From: an uncultured Prevotella sp.
Lineage (GTDB): Bacteria; Bacteroidota; Bacteroidia; Bacteroidales; Bacteroidaceae
Assembly (NCBI GenBank): GCA_934202525.1
Contig: CAKPYB010000012.1
Span: 1 to 64,000, forward strand
Length of the DNA stretch: 64,000 nt
Direction of reading: 5' to 3'
Below, one piece after another: positions 1 to 8,582 of the stretch. Within the stretch, counting starts at the first letter, position 1, and every line of letters starts with the position of its first letter. The notes beneath the pieces were generated by a model. The model was not told where the DNA came from. It did no database searches and saw only the letters and a program-made list of their open reading frames with translations. Both the position numbers and the translations under genes were made by a program.

Positions 1-909
1 TGCGGTATTACAGAAGAAGAAATCGGGGAGAACTTCAAGCCAGAACTGGAAAGAATGGCAGAAGTGAACGAGTGGACCTTGCAGCAAACTCATGATAATC
101 TGAAGGATTACTACGATGGATACCATTTCAGTCGCAGAAACATGGTGGACATCTACAATCCTTTCAGTCTCCTTAATGCACTCGACGCACAAGACTTGAG
201 CTGTTTCTGGGTTTCATCAGGAGCAACCTCCATGCTACCTAAGTTTGTGGATAACATGGAACTGCGCTTACGAAATTTCGAAAATTGTCCGATTTTACGC
301 AAGACTCTTGAGAGTTCTGATGTAATCAATGGTGGCGCCGAGCTTTTCCTCTATCAGACGGGATACCTCACCATCAAGTCGAGCGATGAATTTGGCTATT
401 TCTTAGGTTTCCCAAATCAGGAAGTGAAACAGGCTCTTTACGAGGTAGTTCTCCCAAGCCTGACTATGAAATCAGAAAGCGATATTATCAGTCTGCAAGG
501 CAGTCTGTTCCGCCAATTGGGTACCGGGCAAATCGCAGATGCCATGAAAACGTTGAAAGCATTGGTTGCCGATGTGCCTTACAGCAACAAGAAACTTGCC
601 TCGATGGATATGGAAGAGCGCTACCGCCTCATCATCAGTACCATTCTGAATGCCATCGGTCTGAAAGTCGAGGTAGAACACATGCTTGCTACAGGAAGAA
701 TCGACCTCATTGCCCAAACTTCACGCTACATCTACGTGATAGAACTGAAACTGAAAAACAATGGTGGCAAGAAGGCTGCCATCCAGCAGATACTGGATAA
801 CAAATACCTGGAACCTTTCCAAGCAGACAAACGAAAGGTGATAGGCCTCGGCATCGAACTGGACGAGGAAGGCAAAGGGCTTTTAGATTGGGGGATTACT
901 GAAGAATAA
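1..909 (+). CDS. AAA-ATPase-like / PD-(D/E)XK nuclease-family protein, 5' end outside window
   Basis: The reading frame is open from base 1, so this is the C-terminal part of a longer protein; the ATG at 55 is internal. The visible part carries the YYDGYHF segment typical of the AAA-ATPase-like family whose C-terminal half is a PD-(D/E)XK nuclease-like domain (formerly DUF1703). Near the end, GRIDLIAQT followed by YVIELKL gives the D...ExK pattern of that fold. Family members are abundant in Bacteroidales; their function is not established, and roles in DNA or mobile-element biology are only proposed. The Walker motifs would lie upstream of the window and cannot be seen. It converges on the LytTR regulator with a shared hairpin terminator between them. 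Confidence 0.85.
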   Translation, partial: CGITEEEIGENFKPELERMAEVNEWTLQQTHDNLKDYYDGYHFSRRNMVDIYNPFSLLNALDAQDLSCFWVSSGATSMLPKFVDNMELRLRNFENCPILRKTLESSDVINGGAELFLYQTGYLTIKSSDEFGYFLGFPNQEVKQALYEVVLPSLTMKSESDIISLQGSLFRQLGTGQIADAMKTLKALVADVPYSNKKLASMDMEERYRLIISTILNAIGLKVEVEHMLATGRIDLIAQTSRYIYVIELKLKNNGGKKAAIQQILDNKYLEPFQADKRKVIGLGIELDEEGKGLLDWGITEE

Positions 910-917
910 AAACATAG

Positions 918-966
918 AAGAAGAGGGTGTGCAAAGACTATATCTTGCACACCCTCTTCTTTTTTC
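918..966. terminator. Bidirectional intrinsic terminator
   Basis: A perfect 17-bp stem (918-934 with 945-961) with a 10-nt loop is followed by a T-run on the plus strand and preceded by A-rich sequence. It lies between two converging genes and can serve both. Confidence 0.9.
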
Positions 967-972
967 CGATTC

Positions 973-1824
973 CTACAATATCTCCAACTGATCCTTTACC
1001 GCTTTATAGCAGCGGCGGGAAACGGTAATTTCTTCCTGGTCGAAAGGAGGAGAAAAGATGCAGCGGAGCGTATAGTTCTCGATGCAGAGAAGATAATCGA
1101 GATTGATGATGCAATCCTGACGCACCTGAGCCAGAGAAGGCGACATGGAAAGGATGGTTTTTGCCGTGGTCTGCTTCTTCAACTTATAAATCTGACCGTT
1201 TGACAATTTCAACTGCCAAAGATGGGTATCTTCATCGAAAATACAACTGAACACATCATCGGGCTTCAGCATCAATAAGCCCGAAATGGTCTGAATGGCA
1301 AGACGCTTGGCAGATGTTGGCAACAAGCCATTCACTCCCGCCAATTCCAGAGTCTTCTGAGAAGCCATCGCAGATGCCGAAGGACAGGAAGAGGAATCAG
1401 GAGCTGCAGAAGACTCTTTTTCATCCCCATCTTTTCCATCCTTCATCTTCTGCCGGATACGCCCTACTATCAGTTCTAATTCTTCCTGCTGATAAGGTTT
1501 CAGCAGAAAATCGAAGGCAGCGACCCTCAGCGCCTCAATCATATACTTATCAAAGGCGCTGTAAAACACCACGATAAGTTCCATCGGCATTTCTTCTCTC
1601 AAGGACAGCAATACCTCCAAGCCCGTCTGTCCAGGCATTTCTACATCGATGAACAGTACATCGGGCTGCATGCTCATCACAAGGTTCTTAGCCGAAACCG
1701 CCGAAGAGGATGTGGCAATCACCTCAAAATCTACCAGAGTTGCCAAATCATCTTGCAACTTGTGGATGCTCTGTGGCTCATCATCCACAATCACAACCTT
1801 GATTTTATCTTGCATCACTTGCAT
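973..1824 (-). CDS. LytTR-family response regulator
   Basis: Cytoplasmic DNA-binding response regulator of 283 aa. The receiver domain covers about residues 7-125, with acidic pair D14-D15, phospho-acceptor D60 (in LFIDVEMPG) and conserved K109 (LLKPY). The C-terminal part, about 180-283, is a LytTR DNA-binding domain ending in TVSRRCYKAVKDQLEIL. A serine-rich linker around 135-160 is not conserved in the family. It lies 33 nt downstream of the LytS-like kinase gene on the same strand, so the two form a kinase-regulator operon. A start three codons in (MQDKIKV) is equally possible. Targets are unknown. Confidence 0.93.
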   Translation of the reverse strand: MQVMQDKIKVVIVDDEPQSIHKLQDDLATLVDFEVIATSSSAVSAKNLVMSMQPDVLFIDVEMPGQTGLEVLLSLREEMPMELIVVFYSAFDKYMIEALRVAAFDFLLKPYQQEELELIVGRIRQKMKDGKDGDEKESSAAPDSSSCPSASAMASQKTLELAGVNGLLPTSAKRLAIQTISGLLMLKPDDVFSCIFDEDTHLWQLKLSNGQIYKLKKQTTAKTILSMSPSLAQVRQDCIINLDYLLCIENYTLRCIFSPPFDQEEITVSRRCYKAVKDQLEIL

Positions 1825-1857
1825 ACTATTATGTTTTAAATTCTTATGAAAAGTTTT

Positions 1858-2778
1858 CTACTTAAAGACATTATAATCATAATCTGCCGGTACTCCGATG
1901 CTTACGTGCATTCCTTTCTTCAGAGCATTCTCCTCCCCCGGAAGCCCTCTGTTGCTCTGCATTTTGAAGAACATCTTGCGTTCGTTGCTTGCATTAAGCA
2001 TTTCGATGGTGCTGTTCAGGATTCTCAATCCGGTTCCCGTACTGGCAAAACCATTCTTCTTTTTTCTGTCAATAGCCCCCGCTTCTCCACATCCGTTGTC
2101 AGTTACCTCTATCCGGAGCATCGCGTCCTCTACCCAGATATTAACATCCAGCGAAGGCGTCTCACCAGTTTCTTCCATGCCCACAAACGCATGCTTCAGG
2201 GCATTCTCTACAGGAATCTGGATAATCATAGATGGCAGCATCAGCTTCATATCTACATCCTTAGCTATATGGAACCGAGGTTTCGGGAGGAACGGATTGG
2301 TTTCATGGCGAAGGGAAGAATAACCCTTCACCATCTGCAATTCTTCCTCCAGACTTACCGCCATCTTATCGCATGTAAGCAAGTAGGAACGGAGTATCTG
2401 TATCAGGAGATGAAGCGGCTTGACATCAACTTCCTTCGGAAGATTAGAGACAAAGATATTGAGCACATTAAACACGAAGTGAGGCGGGAAACGATTGCGC
2501 ACATTCTCCATCTTCAGCGCCATCATCCGGTTCATCTCCTCCTGATGCTGTTGCTTGTTGCGCAACATTTTGTATCGGAGAAAAGCGATAAGAGCCAACA
2601 CGCTCATTAGCAGCAAACCGATGACCAGTAACAGGATAACGCTAAAGGATCTTACCTCTGCCTGCGTGGTGTGAGGGGAGAAGCAAGCGGCAAGCAACAG
2701 CATAAGAGCGAATATGCACAGAAGGCATACTCCGTTCTTAATCTGTATCGCCATTATCTTTCTATATTCACTTGCCAT
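1858..2778 (-). CDS. LytS-like sensor histidine kinase (His_kinase/HATPase_c)
   Basis: 306-aa membrane histidine kinase. Two hydrophobic segments (about 16-33 and 46-67) are separated by only about a dozen residues, so there is no real extracytoplasmic sensor domain. The H-box is PPHFVFNVLN with H100, followed by the N-box (PVENALKHAF) and a glycine box (DNGCG ... GTGLRILN). This places it in the His_kinase (PF06580) family that partners LytTR regulators, and its likely partner is the next gene. Many Bacteroidetes homologues carry a large N-terminal periplasmic or 7TM module that is absent here, so the stimulus may be membrane-borne or relayed by another protein. Confidence 0.92.
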   Translation of the reverse strand: MASEYRKIMAIQIKNGVCLLCIFALMLLLAACFSPHTTQAEVRSFSVILLLVIGLLLMSVLALIAFLRYKMLRNKQQHQEEMNRMMALKMENVRNRFPPHFVFNVLNIFVSNLPKEVDVKPLHLLIQILRSYLLTCDKMAVSLEEELQMVKGYSSLRHETNPFLPKPRFHIAKDVDMKLMLPSMIIQIPVENALKHAFVGMEETGETPSLDVNIWVEDAMLRIEVTDNGCGEAGAIDRKKKNGFASTGTGLRILNSTIEMLNASNERKMFFKMQSNRGLPGEENALKKGMHVSIGVPADYDYNVFK

Positions 2779-2815
2779 GATAGACTATTTTAAGATGAAT
2801 TTAAGTTCTCGCTGG

Positions 2816-2823
2816 CGAAAGTA
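2816..2823 (-). promoter_or_regulatory. Possible -7 box for the kinase-regulator operon
   Basis: On the minus strand this reads TACTTTCG, one mismatch from TAnnTTTG, about 40 nt before the kinase start. Weak call. Confidence 0.4.
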
Positions 2824-2906
2824 CGACAAAAAATCCAAATAAACAAAAAAATAACAGAAAAACTCATTTTTTCTATAAAAAAAGAACAGAAAAGCAATAA
2901 AAGGTG

Positions 2907-2914
2907 TACCTTTG
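2907..2914 (+). promoter_or_regulatory. -7 box TACCTTTG
   Basis: Perfect Bacteroidetes TAnnTTTG box just upstream of the pseudouridine synthase. Its position argues against a GTG start at 2904 and implies a very short leader. Confidence 0.75.
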
Positions 2915-2918
2915 TAGT

Positions 2919-4589
2919 ATGGAAATGCATTTATTTAAAAATTTAGAACCCAAAAACATGCCTGAAAGGATGAACAATCCATTCAGCTACGAACCTCATC
3001 CCCTCTGCATCGAAGCATGCAAGGAGCTGCAGGCAGAACTCTCACAGCGAAACGACTGGCGGGAGGAAATAGACCGTGGAAAGATGTTCGGCGTACTTAT
3101 CGTAGAAGCCGACAACAGTAAGATTGGCTATCTGAGAGCTTATAGCGGACAGATTGGCGGCAGAAGCGACTGGGAAGGTTTTGTGCCAGCCGTATTCGAT
3201 TATCTTCAACCCGACGGATATTTCAAGGTACATGAGGCTGAGATTTCGAAATTGAACCAGCAAATCAGACAGATTGAAGCCAACGAAACCCTGATAAAGG
3301 GGAAAAGCCTGATTGATGATTTGCAGCAAAAGCGCCAGGAAGTTATCGCAAACTATCAGACAAAGATAAAAGAAGCAAAGGAAAAGCGAGATGCAAGGCG
3401 CCAGGAAGCCCTTTCGGCTGGAAAATCTCTGAGCCAGGAAGAGGAAGAGGCGATGATAAAAGAGAGCCAGTTTATGAAGGCAGAACTGAAGAGGCTGAAA
3501 AAGTCGATAAACGAAAAGACGGCGCTGGAAACAGAATACGAAGTCTACGAAAAGGACTTGAACAGGGCGAAAAAGCTCCGCAAAGAGCTATCAGAAGCAC
3601 TTCAGCAATGGCTGTTTTCGAAATTCCAGATGCTGAATGCGGAAGGAGAAACCAAGGATCTGCTGGAGATTTTCAAGGACGAGGCGGTTAAGATTCCACC
3701 TGCCGGAAGTGGAGAATGCTGCGAACCGAAGCTTCTGCAATACGCTTATCAGCATGGCTACAAGCCTCTGCAGATGGCGATATTCTGGTGGGGAGAGAGT
3801 CCGAAAGAAGAAATCAGACATCATCTTCAGTTTTATCCTGCCTGCAACGGAAAATGCAAACCGATATTACATTGGATGCTGCCTAAAACAGTCTTTGAAA
3901 CCCAACAGACCGAAACTACTATATATAATAAGGTGGAAACGCTCTACGAAGACCGTGAACTGGCAGTCATCTATAAGCCCGAAGGTTTACTCTCGGTTCC
4001 GGGGAAAGATGCAGCCCAGCCTTCCGTCTACGCTCTGATGCGCAGGAAATATCAGGAAGCTACCGGTCCGCTCATCGTCCATCGTCTGGACATGGCTACA
4101 AGCGGACTGATGATTATTGCCAAGACCGAGTTTGCCTATCATCGTCTGCAAAAGGAGTTTCTGAATCATCGGGTTCTGAAGAAATACGTAGCCATCGTTT
4201 GTGGGAAAGACAAGGAATCGTGCAACCGGATTCAGAAAGAAGCAGAAAGCGGAAGAGGTTACATCTCGCTCCCCCTGATAGCAGATTTCCTAGACCGTCC
4301 ACGCCAGATGGTAAACCGCGAACAGGGCAAGGAAGCCATTACAGAATACGAGGTTCTAGAGCGTATCGACGATACCCATCTGCGCCTGGCGCTCTATCCT
4401 AAAACGGGCAGAACGCACCAGCTGAGGGTACATTGTGCTCACCAGGAAGGTCTGAATGCCCCTATCATAGGCGATCCGCTCTACGGCAACGAGACGGCAA
4501 CGAGACTGCATCTTCATGCTGAAGAAATCACATTTGAGCACCCGATGACGGGAAAGAAAATGACTATAACAAGAAAGGCTGATTTCTAA
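2919..4589 (+). CDS. RluA-family pseudouridine synthase with long N-terminal coiled coil
   Basis: Isomerises uridine to pseudouridine in RNA; the target site cannot be read from sequence. The C-terminal third (about residue 345 on) is an RluA catalytic domain with HRLDMATSG at about 388-396, where the Asp is catalytic, and RTHQLRVHCA further on. The N-terminal part contains the FSYEPHPLC motif of the long Bacteroidetes members and a Lys/Glu-rich coiled coil at about 105-230. At 556 aa it is about twice the length of E. coli RluA, as is usual for this Bacteroidetes subfamily. ATG 2919 and ATG 2925 are both possible; GTG 2904 overlaps the promoter box. A hairpin terminator overlaps the stop codon. 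Confidence 0.9.
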   Translation: MEMHLFKNLEPKNMPERMNNPFSYEPHPLCIEACKELQAELSQRNDWREEIDRGKMFGVLIVEADNSKIGYLRAYSGQIGGRSDWEGFVPAVFDYLQPDGYFKVHEAEISKLNQQIRQIEANETLIKGKSLIDDLQQKRQEVIANYQTKIKEAKEKRDARRQEALSAGKSLSQEEEEAMIKESQFMKAELKRLKKSINEKTALETEYEVYEKDLNRAKKLRKELSEALQQWLFSKFQMLNAEGETKDLLEIFKDEAVKIPPAGSGECCEPKLLQYAYQHGYKPLQMAIFWWGESPKEEIRHHLQFYPACNGKCKPILHWMLPKTVFETQQTETTIYNKVETLYEDRELAVIYKPEGLLSVPGKDAAQPSVYALMRRKYQEATGPLIVHRLDMATSGLMIIAKTEFAYHRLQKEFLNHRVLKKYVAIVCGKDKESCNRIQKEAESGRGYISLPLIADFLDRPRQMVNREQGKEAITEYEVLERIDDTHLRLALYPKTGRTHQLRVHCAHQEGLNAPIIGDPLYGNETATRLHLHAEEITFEHPMTGKKMTITRKADF

Positions 4590-4607
4590 CCGAAACCAGC
4601 CTTTCTT
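4571..4607 (+). terminator. Hairpin terminator overlapping the stop codon
   Basis: 11-bp perfect stem (4571-4581 with 4597-4607) whose left arm lies in the last codons of the pseudouridine synthase gene. It probably also serves the converging transporter gene. Confidence 0.7.
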
Positions 4608-4657
4608 CATATCTGCGGATGACAGAATCCGCAGAAACAGATGAAAACATCGGAATA

Positions 4658-6316
4658 TCAAACAAAGAACATCACGATTACCTGGGCTATCACCACTCTG
4701 ATAAACATGCCGAGCGGATAAACCGTAGCGTAACTGATGCTTGGCGTATCGCCGTCGAGCGTCTCGTTGGCGTAAGTCAAAGCCATCGGATTCGCCATAC
4801 TTCCACAGAGGATTCCACAGATACTTCCGAAGTCGTATTTCTTGGTCTTCAGGATGATGAGACCTACGATAACCACAGGCACAACCGTGATGAGGAAGCC
4901 GATGCCTACCCACATCAAACCTTCCGGACGGACTACCGTCTCGAAGAACTGTCCACCAGCCGCCAAACCCAGACAACCGAGATAGAGGGCAAGACCCAGT
5001 TCTCGCAGCATCAGGCCCGCACTTCGCGTCATGTAAGAAATGAAATGCACACGGGGTCCGAGCGCACCAATCAGAATACCCATCACGATAGGACCGCCGG
5101 CAATACCCAGACGTACAGGAGCCGTCATTCCAGGAATATCCAGAGGAATGGTTCCCACGGCAAGACCGAGAATGATTCCGAGGAAGATGGCGCCCAGATT
5201 AGGCTCGTTCAGAGTCTTTACGGCATTACCCAAGAACTGCTCTACATGGTCGATACTCGTAGGGTCGCCAACTACCGTCAGGCGGTCGCCGTACTGCAGA
5301 CGGAGATCATCGGTAGCCAGCAGACGGATATCACCACGAAGCACACGGCTCACATTCACGCCATAGGAATTTCGCATCTGCAGACTTCCCAGGCGCTTAC
5401 CGTTGAGTCCCGGACGGGTTACTACTATAATGCGGCTTTCAACCTTCGCATCAATCGCATTCCAGTCTACCTTATCATTATTCCACTCCTTATCCACCTT
5501 CTTTCCGAAGAGAATCTGCATCGCCGAAACCTCATCCTTATTGGTAACCACGAGTACATTATCATTCGTATGAAGAACCGTATCAGCCTGAGGAACAATT
5601 ACCTGTTCGCCTCTCCACACACGGGAGATGATAAACTTGCGATGCGTCATCATCGTAATCTCTGCGATGGTATTGCCGTTCAGGGCAGGGTTTACGATAA
5701 CGTACTGTCCGATAGACGTATGGTCGTCATCATCATTACTGCGAATCTCCAGATCTTCCGGTTTCACAAAGAGTTTGCGCAAGAGCATCATCGCCAGGAT
5801 AACGCCCACAACACCCAGAGGATAAGTAACGGCGCAGCCCAGAGCCGCACCTTCGCTAGGCAAGCCCAACTGCTGCAACGCCTGCTGGGCAGCACCAAGG
5901 GCAGGCGTATTGGTTGTGGCGCCACACAGGATGCCCATCATATCAGGCAGACTGATAGGTAGAATCCAGCACAAGCCGAGCGAAAATAAAGTTCCCACAA
6001 CGATAACAGCCAGACTCCAGAGGTTGAGCGAAATGCCTTCGTGGCGCATCGAACCGAAGAAGTTAGGACCCACATAAAGACCCAGCACATACACAAACAT
6101 GGTCAGGCCGAAGCTTTCAGCAAACTCCAGCATATTCAGGTCGATAGAGAGCCCTAGATGCCCCGCTATAATACCCACGAAGAATACGAAGGCTATGCCA
6201 AGGGAGATTCCTTTGACATGAATCTTGCCGAGGGCAAGACCCAAAGTACAAATCAAAGACAGGATGACGATGCCTTGCACCGCCGAATGCACGTTGATTA
6301 AATTATCAAACCACAT
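4658..6316 (-). CDS. AspT/YidE/YbjL-type putative transporter
   Basis: 552-aa inner-membrane protein of the aspartate:alanine exchanger (AAE) family. It is built as two homologous hydrophobic halves of about five membrane helices each (about residues 10-170 and 375-552). Two cytoplasmic TrkA-C (RCK_C) domains lie between them (about 200-285 and 290-370, each with GxxL and RVxRG-like segments). The substrate is unknown; family members exchange amino acids or dicarboxylates, but most YidE/YbjL members are uncharacterised. It has its own promoter, divergent from the PfkB kinase gene, and no operon partner. Length and architecture are normal for the family. Confidence 0.9.
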   Translation of the reverse strand: MWFDNLINVHSAVQGIVILSLICTLGLALGKIHVKGISLGIAFVFFVGIIAGHLGLSIDLNMLEFAESFGLTMFVYVLGLYVGPNFFGSMRHEGISLNLWSLAVIVVGTLFSLGLCWILPISLPDMMGILCGATTNTPALGAAQQALQQLGLPSEGAALGCAVTYPLGVVGVILAMMLLRKLFVKPEDLEIRSNDDDDHTSIGQYVIVNPALNGNTIAEITMMTHRKFIISRVWRGEQVIVPQADTVLHTNDNVLVVTNKDEVSAMQILFGKKVDKEWNNDKVDWNAIDAKVESRIIVVTRPGLNGKRLGSLQMRNSYGVNVSRVLRGDIRLLATDDLRLQYGDRLTVVGDPTSIDHVEQFLGNAVKTLNEPNLGAIFLGIILGLAVGTIPLDIPGMTAPVRLGIAGGPIVMGILIGALGPRVHFISYMTRSAGLMLRELGLALYLGCLGLAAGGQFFETVVRPEGLMWVGIGFLITVVPVVIVGLIILKTKKYDFGSICGILCGSMANPMALTYANETLDGDTPSISYATVYPLGMFIRVVIAQVIVMFFV

Positions 6317-6371
6317 AATGTTTCTTTATATCTATTCGAGATAATATTTTAAAAGTTGCTTTTTCTCGATG

Positions 6372-6379
6372 CAAAGGTA
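6372..6379 (-). promoter_or_regulatory. -7 box of the transporter gene
   Basis: Minus-strand TACCTTTG, about 56 nt upstream of the transporter start. It is divergent from the next promoter. Confidence 0.75.
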
Positions 6380-6418
6380 CATTAAAATGCGAACAAAACA
6401 AAATAATTCACATTTTTT

Positions 6419-6449
6419 TTTGTATTATTCTCAATTTGCAGTACCTTTG
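6419..6449 (+). promoter_or_regulatory. Promoter of the PfkB kinase gene
   Basis: TTTG at 6419-6422 (-33) and TACCTTTG at 6442-6449 (-7) are separated by 19 nt, the expected Bacteroidetes spacing. The start codon follows 21 nt later. Confidence 0.85.
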
Positions 6450-6470
6450 CATCCGCAAAATGAAATAAGA

Positions 6471-7340
6471 ATGAAAGATATTTGTTGTATTGGGCACGTA
6501 ACAAAGGATAAAATCGTGACCCCGAACAGTACGGTTTACATGGCTGGCGGCACCTCTTTTTATTTTGCCTACGCCATCAACCAATTGCCAAAAGATGTAA
6601 GCTTCTCGCTCATCACGGCGATGGATCCTACAGAGAAAGAACCTGTAGAAAAGATGCGTGAAGCCGGAATCGACGTTACGTTGAACCCATCCCGCAATAC
6701 GGTTTTCTTCGAGAACATCTATGAAGAAGACCAGAACAAGCGCAAGCAGCGAGTGCTTGCCAAGGCCGACCCTTTCACCATCCAGCAACTGGAGCATGTA
6801 GAGGCGAAGGTCTTCCACCTGGGCAGTTTGCTGAGCGATGATTTCTCGCCGGAAGTTGTTGCCTTTCTTGCCAAGAAGGGCAAGGTTTCCATCGATGTGC
6901 AGGGCTATCTGCGCGAGGTGAGAGATGAGAAAGTTTACGCCATCGACTGGAAAGACAAGCTCGACGTGCTCAAGAACACCTATTATCTGAAGGTGAACGA
7001 GACCGAGATGGAAACCATTACCGGACTGAAAGACCCGATAGAAGCCGCCAAGCTGATTCATGCCTGGGGCGTTACCGAGGTGATCATCACCTTGGGAAGC
7101 GAGGGCTCGCTGGTTTATGTAGACGACACGTTCTACGAGATTCCAGCCTACCCACCTCATGAGGTAGTAGATGCTACCGGTTGTGGCGACACCTATTCGG
7201 CAGGCTATCTCTACAAGCGCCTGCAGGGAGCCAATCCGGTAGAAGCCGGCAAGTTTGCGGCAGCCATGTGTACCATCAAACTGGAGCACAACGGACCATT
7301 CAACCGCACCATCGAAGATGTAATGAAAATCATCAGATAA
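6471..7340 (+). CDS. PfkB-family carbohydrate/nucleoside kinase
   Basis: 289-aa cytoplasmic kinase of the ribokinase/PfkB family that phosphorylates a sugar or nucleoside using ATP. The C-terminal signature DATGCGDTYSAGYL holds the catalytic base D240 and the anion-hole glycines. The N-terminal part has the YMAGGTSFYFA glycine motif of the substrate lid. ATG 6471 is chosen because it follows a perfect promoter by 21 nt; any upstream start would fall inside the promoter. The substrate cannot be inferred from context, since the gene stands alone and ends in a strong terminator. Confidence 0.9.
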   Translation: MKDICCIGHVTKDKIVTPNSTVYMAGGTSFYFAYAINQLPKDVSFSLITAMDPTEKEPVEKMREAGIDVTLNPSRNTVFFENIYEEDQNKRKQRVLAKADPFTIQQLEHVEAKVFHLGSLLSDDFSPEVVAFLAKKGKVSIDVQGYLREVRDEKVYAIDWKDKLDVLKNTYYLKVNETEMETITGLKDPIEAAKLIHAWGVTEVIITLGSEGSLVYVDDTFYEIPAYPPHEVVDATGCGDTYSAGYLYKRLQGANPVEAGKFAAAMCTIKLEHNGPFNRTIEDVMKIIR

Positions 7341-7368
7341 CAGACGGGGCAATCCCCACTTTAAAGAG

Positions 7369-7406
7369 AAAGGCAGTTTCCAACATGCAGGAAACTGCCT
7401 TTTTTC
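7369..7406 (+). terminator. Intrinsic terminator after the PfkB gene
   Basis: Perfect 13-bp stem (7369-7381 with 7390-7402), 8-nt loop, then a T-run. Confidence 0.92.
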
Positions 7407-7504
7407 TTTGAGTTCACTCTCCGTTTACCCTCTGAAAATATGTTGTTTAGCAACTTTTTCCATATATGGACCATTATGAACTTGTATAATACCACATTTT
7501 TTCA

Positions 7505-7512
7505 TACCTTTG
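7505..7512 (+). promoter_or_regulatory. -7 box TACCTTTG of the surface-protein locus
   Basis: Perfect TAnnTTTG box with a TTG about 18-19 nt upstream. It is followed by a roughly 65-nt leader before the first fimbrillin gene, and may drive the whole 7.6-18.4 kb run of same-strand genes. Confidence 0.75.
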
Positions 7513-7578
7513 CAGAGTAAATGAAACTATCAGTTCCAGATACACCTAGAAAAAGTAATCATATAAAACAAAGAAATC

Positions 7579-8496
7579 ATGAAACAGAAGAAGCATCTAG
7601 CAATTGTAGGGAGCATGCTACTCGCATTAACCGCATGTTCAGGTGGTAGTTCCGAACTGGACCCGACAGAAAAGCCTACCCCGCCAGCAAAAGTACCTAT
7701 CAGCATCAGCACTTCGATAAGCCGTGCTACGGATTTGGCTTTCGAAGCGGGCGACCAGATAGGCCTGTTTGTCGTCAACCATCAAGCCGACGGCTCTGCC
7801 GCAACGCTCCAAACGACAGGTAACTATATAGATAACACGAAATTTACCTATGATGGAACCTGGAAGGCTGCATCCCAAACCTACTGGAAAGACAACAGCA
7901 CCCATGCCGATTTCTACATTTATTATCCATACTCAGGCTCTATCGGCAACATAGAGGCGATGCCTTGGACTGTAAATGCAGACCAGAGCACAACCGAGAA
8001 CTACAAGGCTAGCGAACTTCTGATAGGCAAGACAATGGATGTGACTCCTACCGAAAACGCCGTGAAGATAGACGCCAAACACGTGTTGAGCCAGATTATC
8101 ATCAACCTTGTAGCAGGAAACGGATTCACAGAAGCTTCGCTTGCTGCAGCCAAGATTAGCGTAAAGATTAACCGTCTGAAGACACAGGCTACAGCCAATC
8201 TTTCTACAGGTGCCGTAACAGCCAAGGGCGATGATACAGACATCATTCCGCTCAAGGAAGAAGGCAACAGCTACAAGGCACTCATCATTCCGCAAGCCGT
8301 AGGCGAGGGAAATCTCATTACCGTAAATGTTGACGGCAGAGATTTCAATCTTCCTAAGTCATCCAAGTTTTCCGCTTTCGAGGTTGGCAAGAAGCATAAG
8401 TTTACCGTTACGCTCAGCAAGACCAGCAACGGCGTGAATGTAAACATCAGCAAGTGGGAAGACGACGGTATCGACTATGGTGGTACAGCCGAATAA
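7579..8496 (+). CDS. Fimbrillin family lipoprotein (Mfa-like)
   Basis: 305-aa surface lipoprotein. The N-terminus is a lipoprotein signal with lipobox LTAC (Cys about residue 20). The rest matches the fimbrillin-like pattern of Bacteroidetes: an SRAT start of the mature domain, FEAGDQIGLFV, a WKAASQTYWKD segment, FYIYYPYSG, the ASELLIG strand and a C-terminal ISKWEDDGIDYGGTAE. Such proteins are pilin or tip subunits exported as lipoproteins and assembled at the outer membrane after Arg-specific cleavage. It is the first gene of a long same-strand locus with two further fimbrillin-like modules, suggesting shared surface assembly. Confidence 0.9.
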   Translation: MKQKKHLAIVGSMLLALTACSGGSSELDPTEKPTPPAKVPISISTSISRATDLAFEAGDQIGLFVVNHQADGSAATLQTTGNYIDNTKFTYDGTWKAASQTYWKDNSTHADFYIYYPYSGSIGNIEAMPWTVNADQSTTENYKASELLIGKTMDVTPTENAVKIDAKHVLSQIIINLVAGNGFTEASLAAAKISVKINRLKTQATANLSTGAVTAKGDDTDIIPLKEEGNSYKALIIPQAVGEGNLITVNVDGRDFNLPKSSKFSAFEVGKKHKFTVTLSKTSNGVNVNISKWEDDGIDYGGTAE

Positions 8497-8582
8497 AAAA
8501 GTACAGACGATTTTCTATCCTAGAAATAATACGAGATGATCTTTCTTTTAGAGAAAAGTCATCTCCCCAAAACGAATTATTT

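Noticed and set aside
4619..5962. Plus-strand 447-codon frame opposite the transporter
   Set aside because: Low-complexity His/Arg/Thr-rich translation typical of a shadow frame; the minus-strand AspT-like protein is clear.
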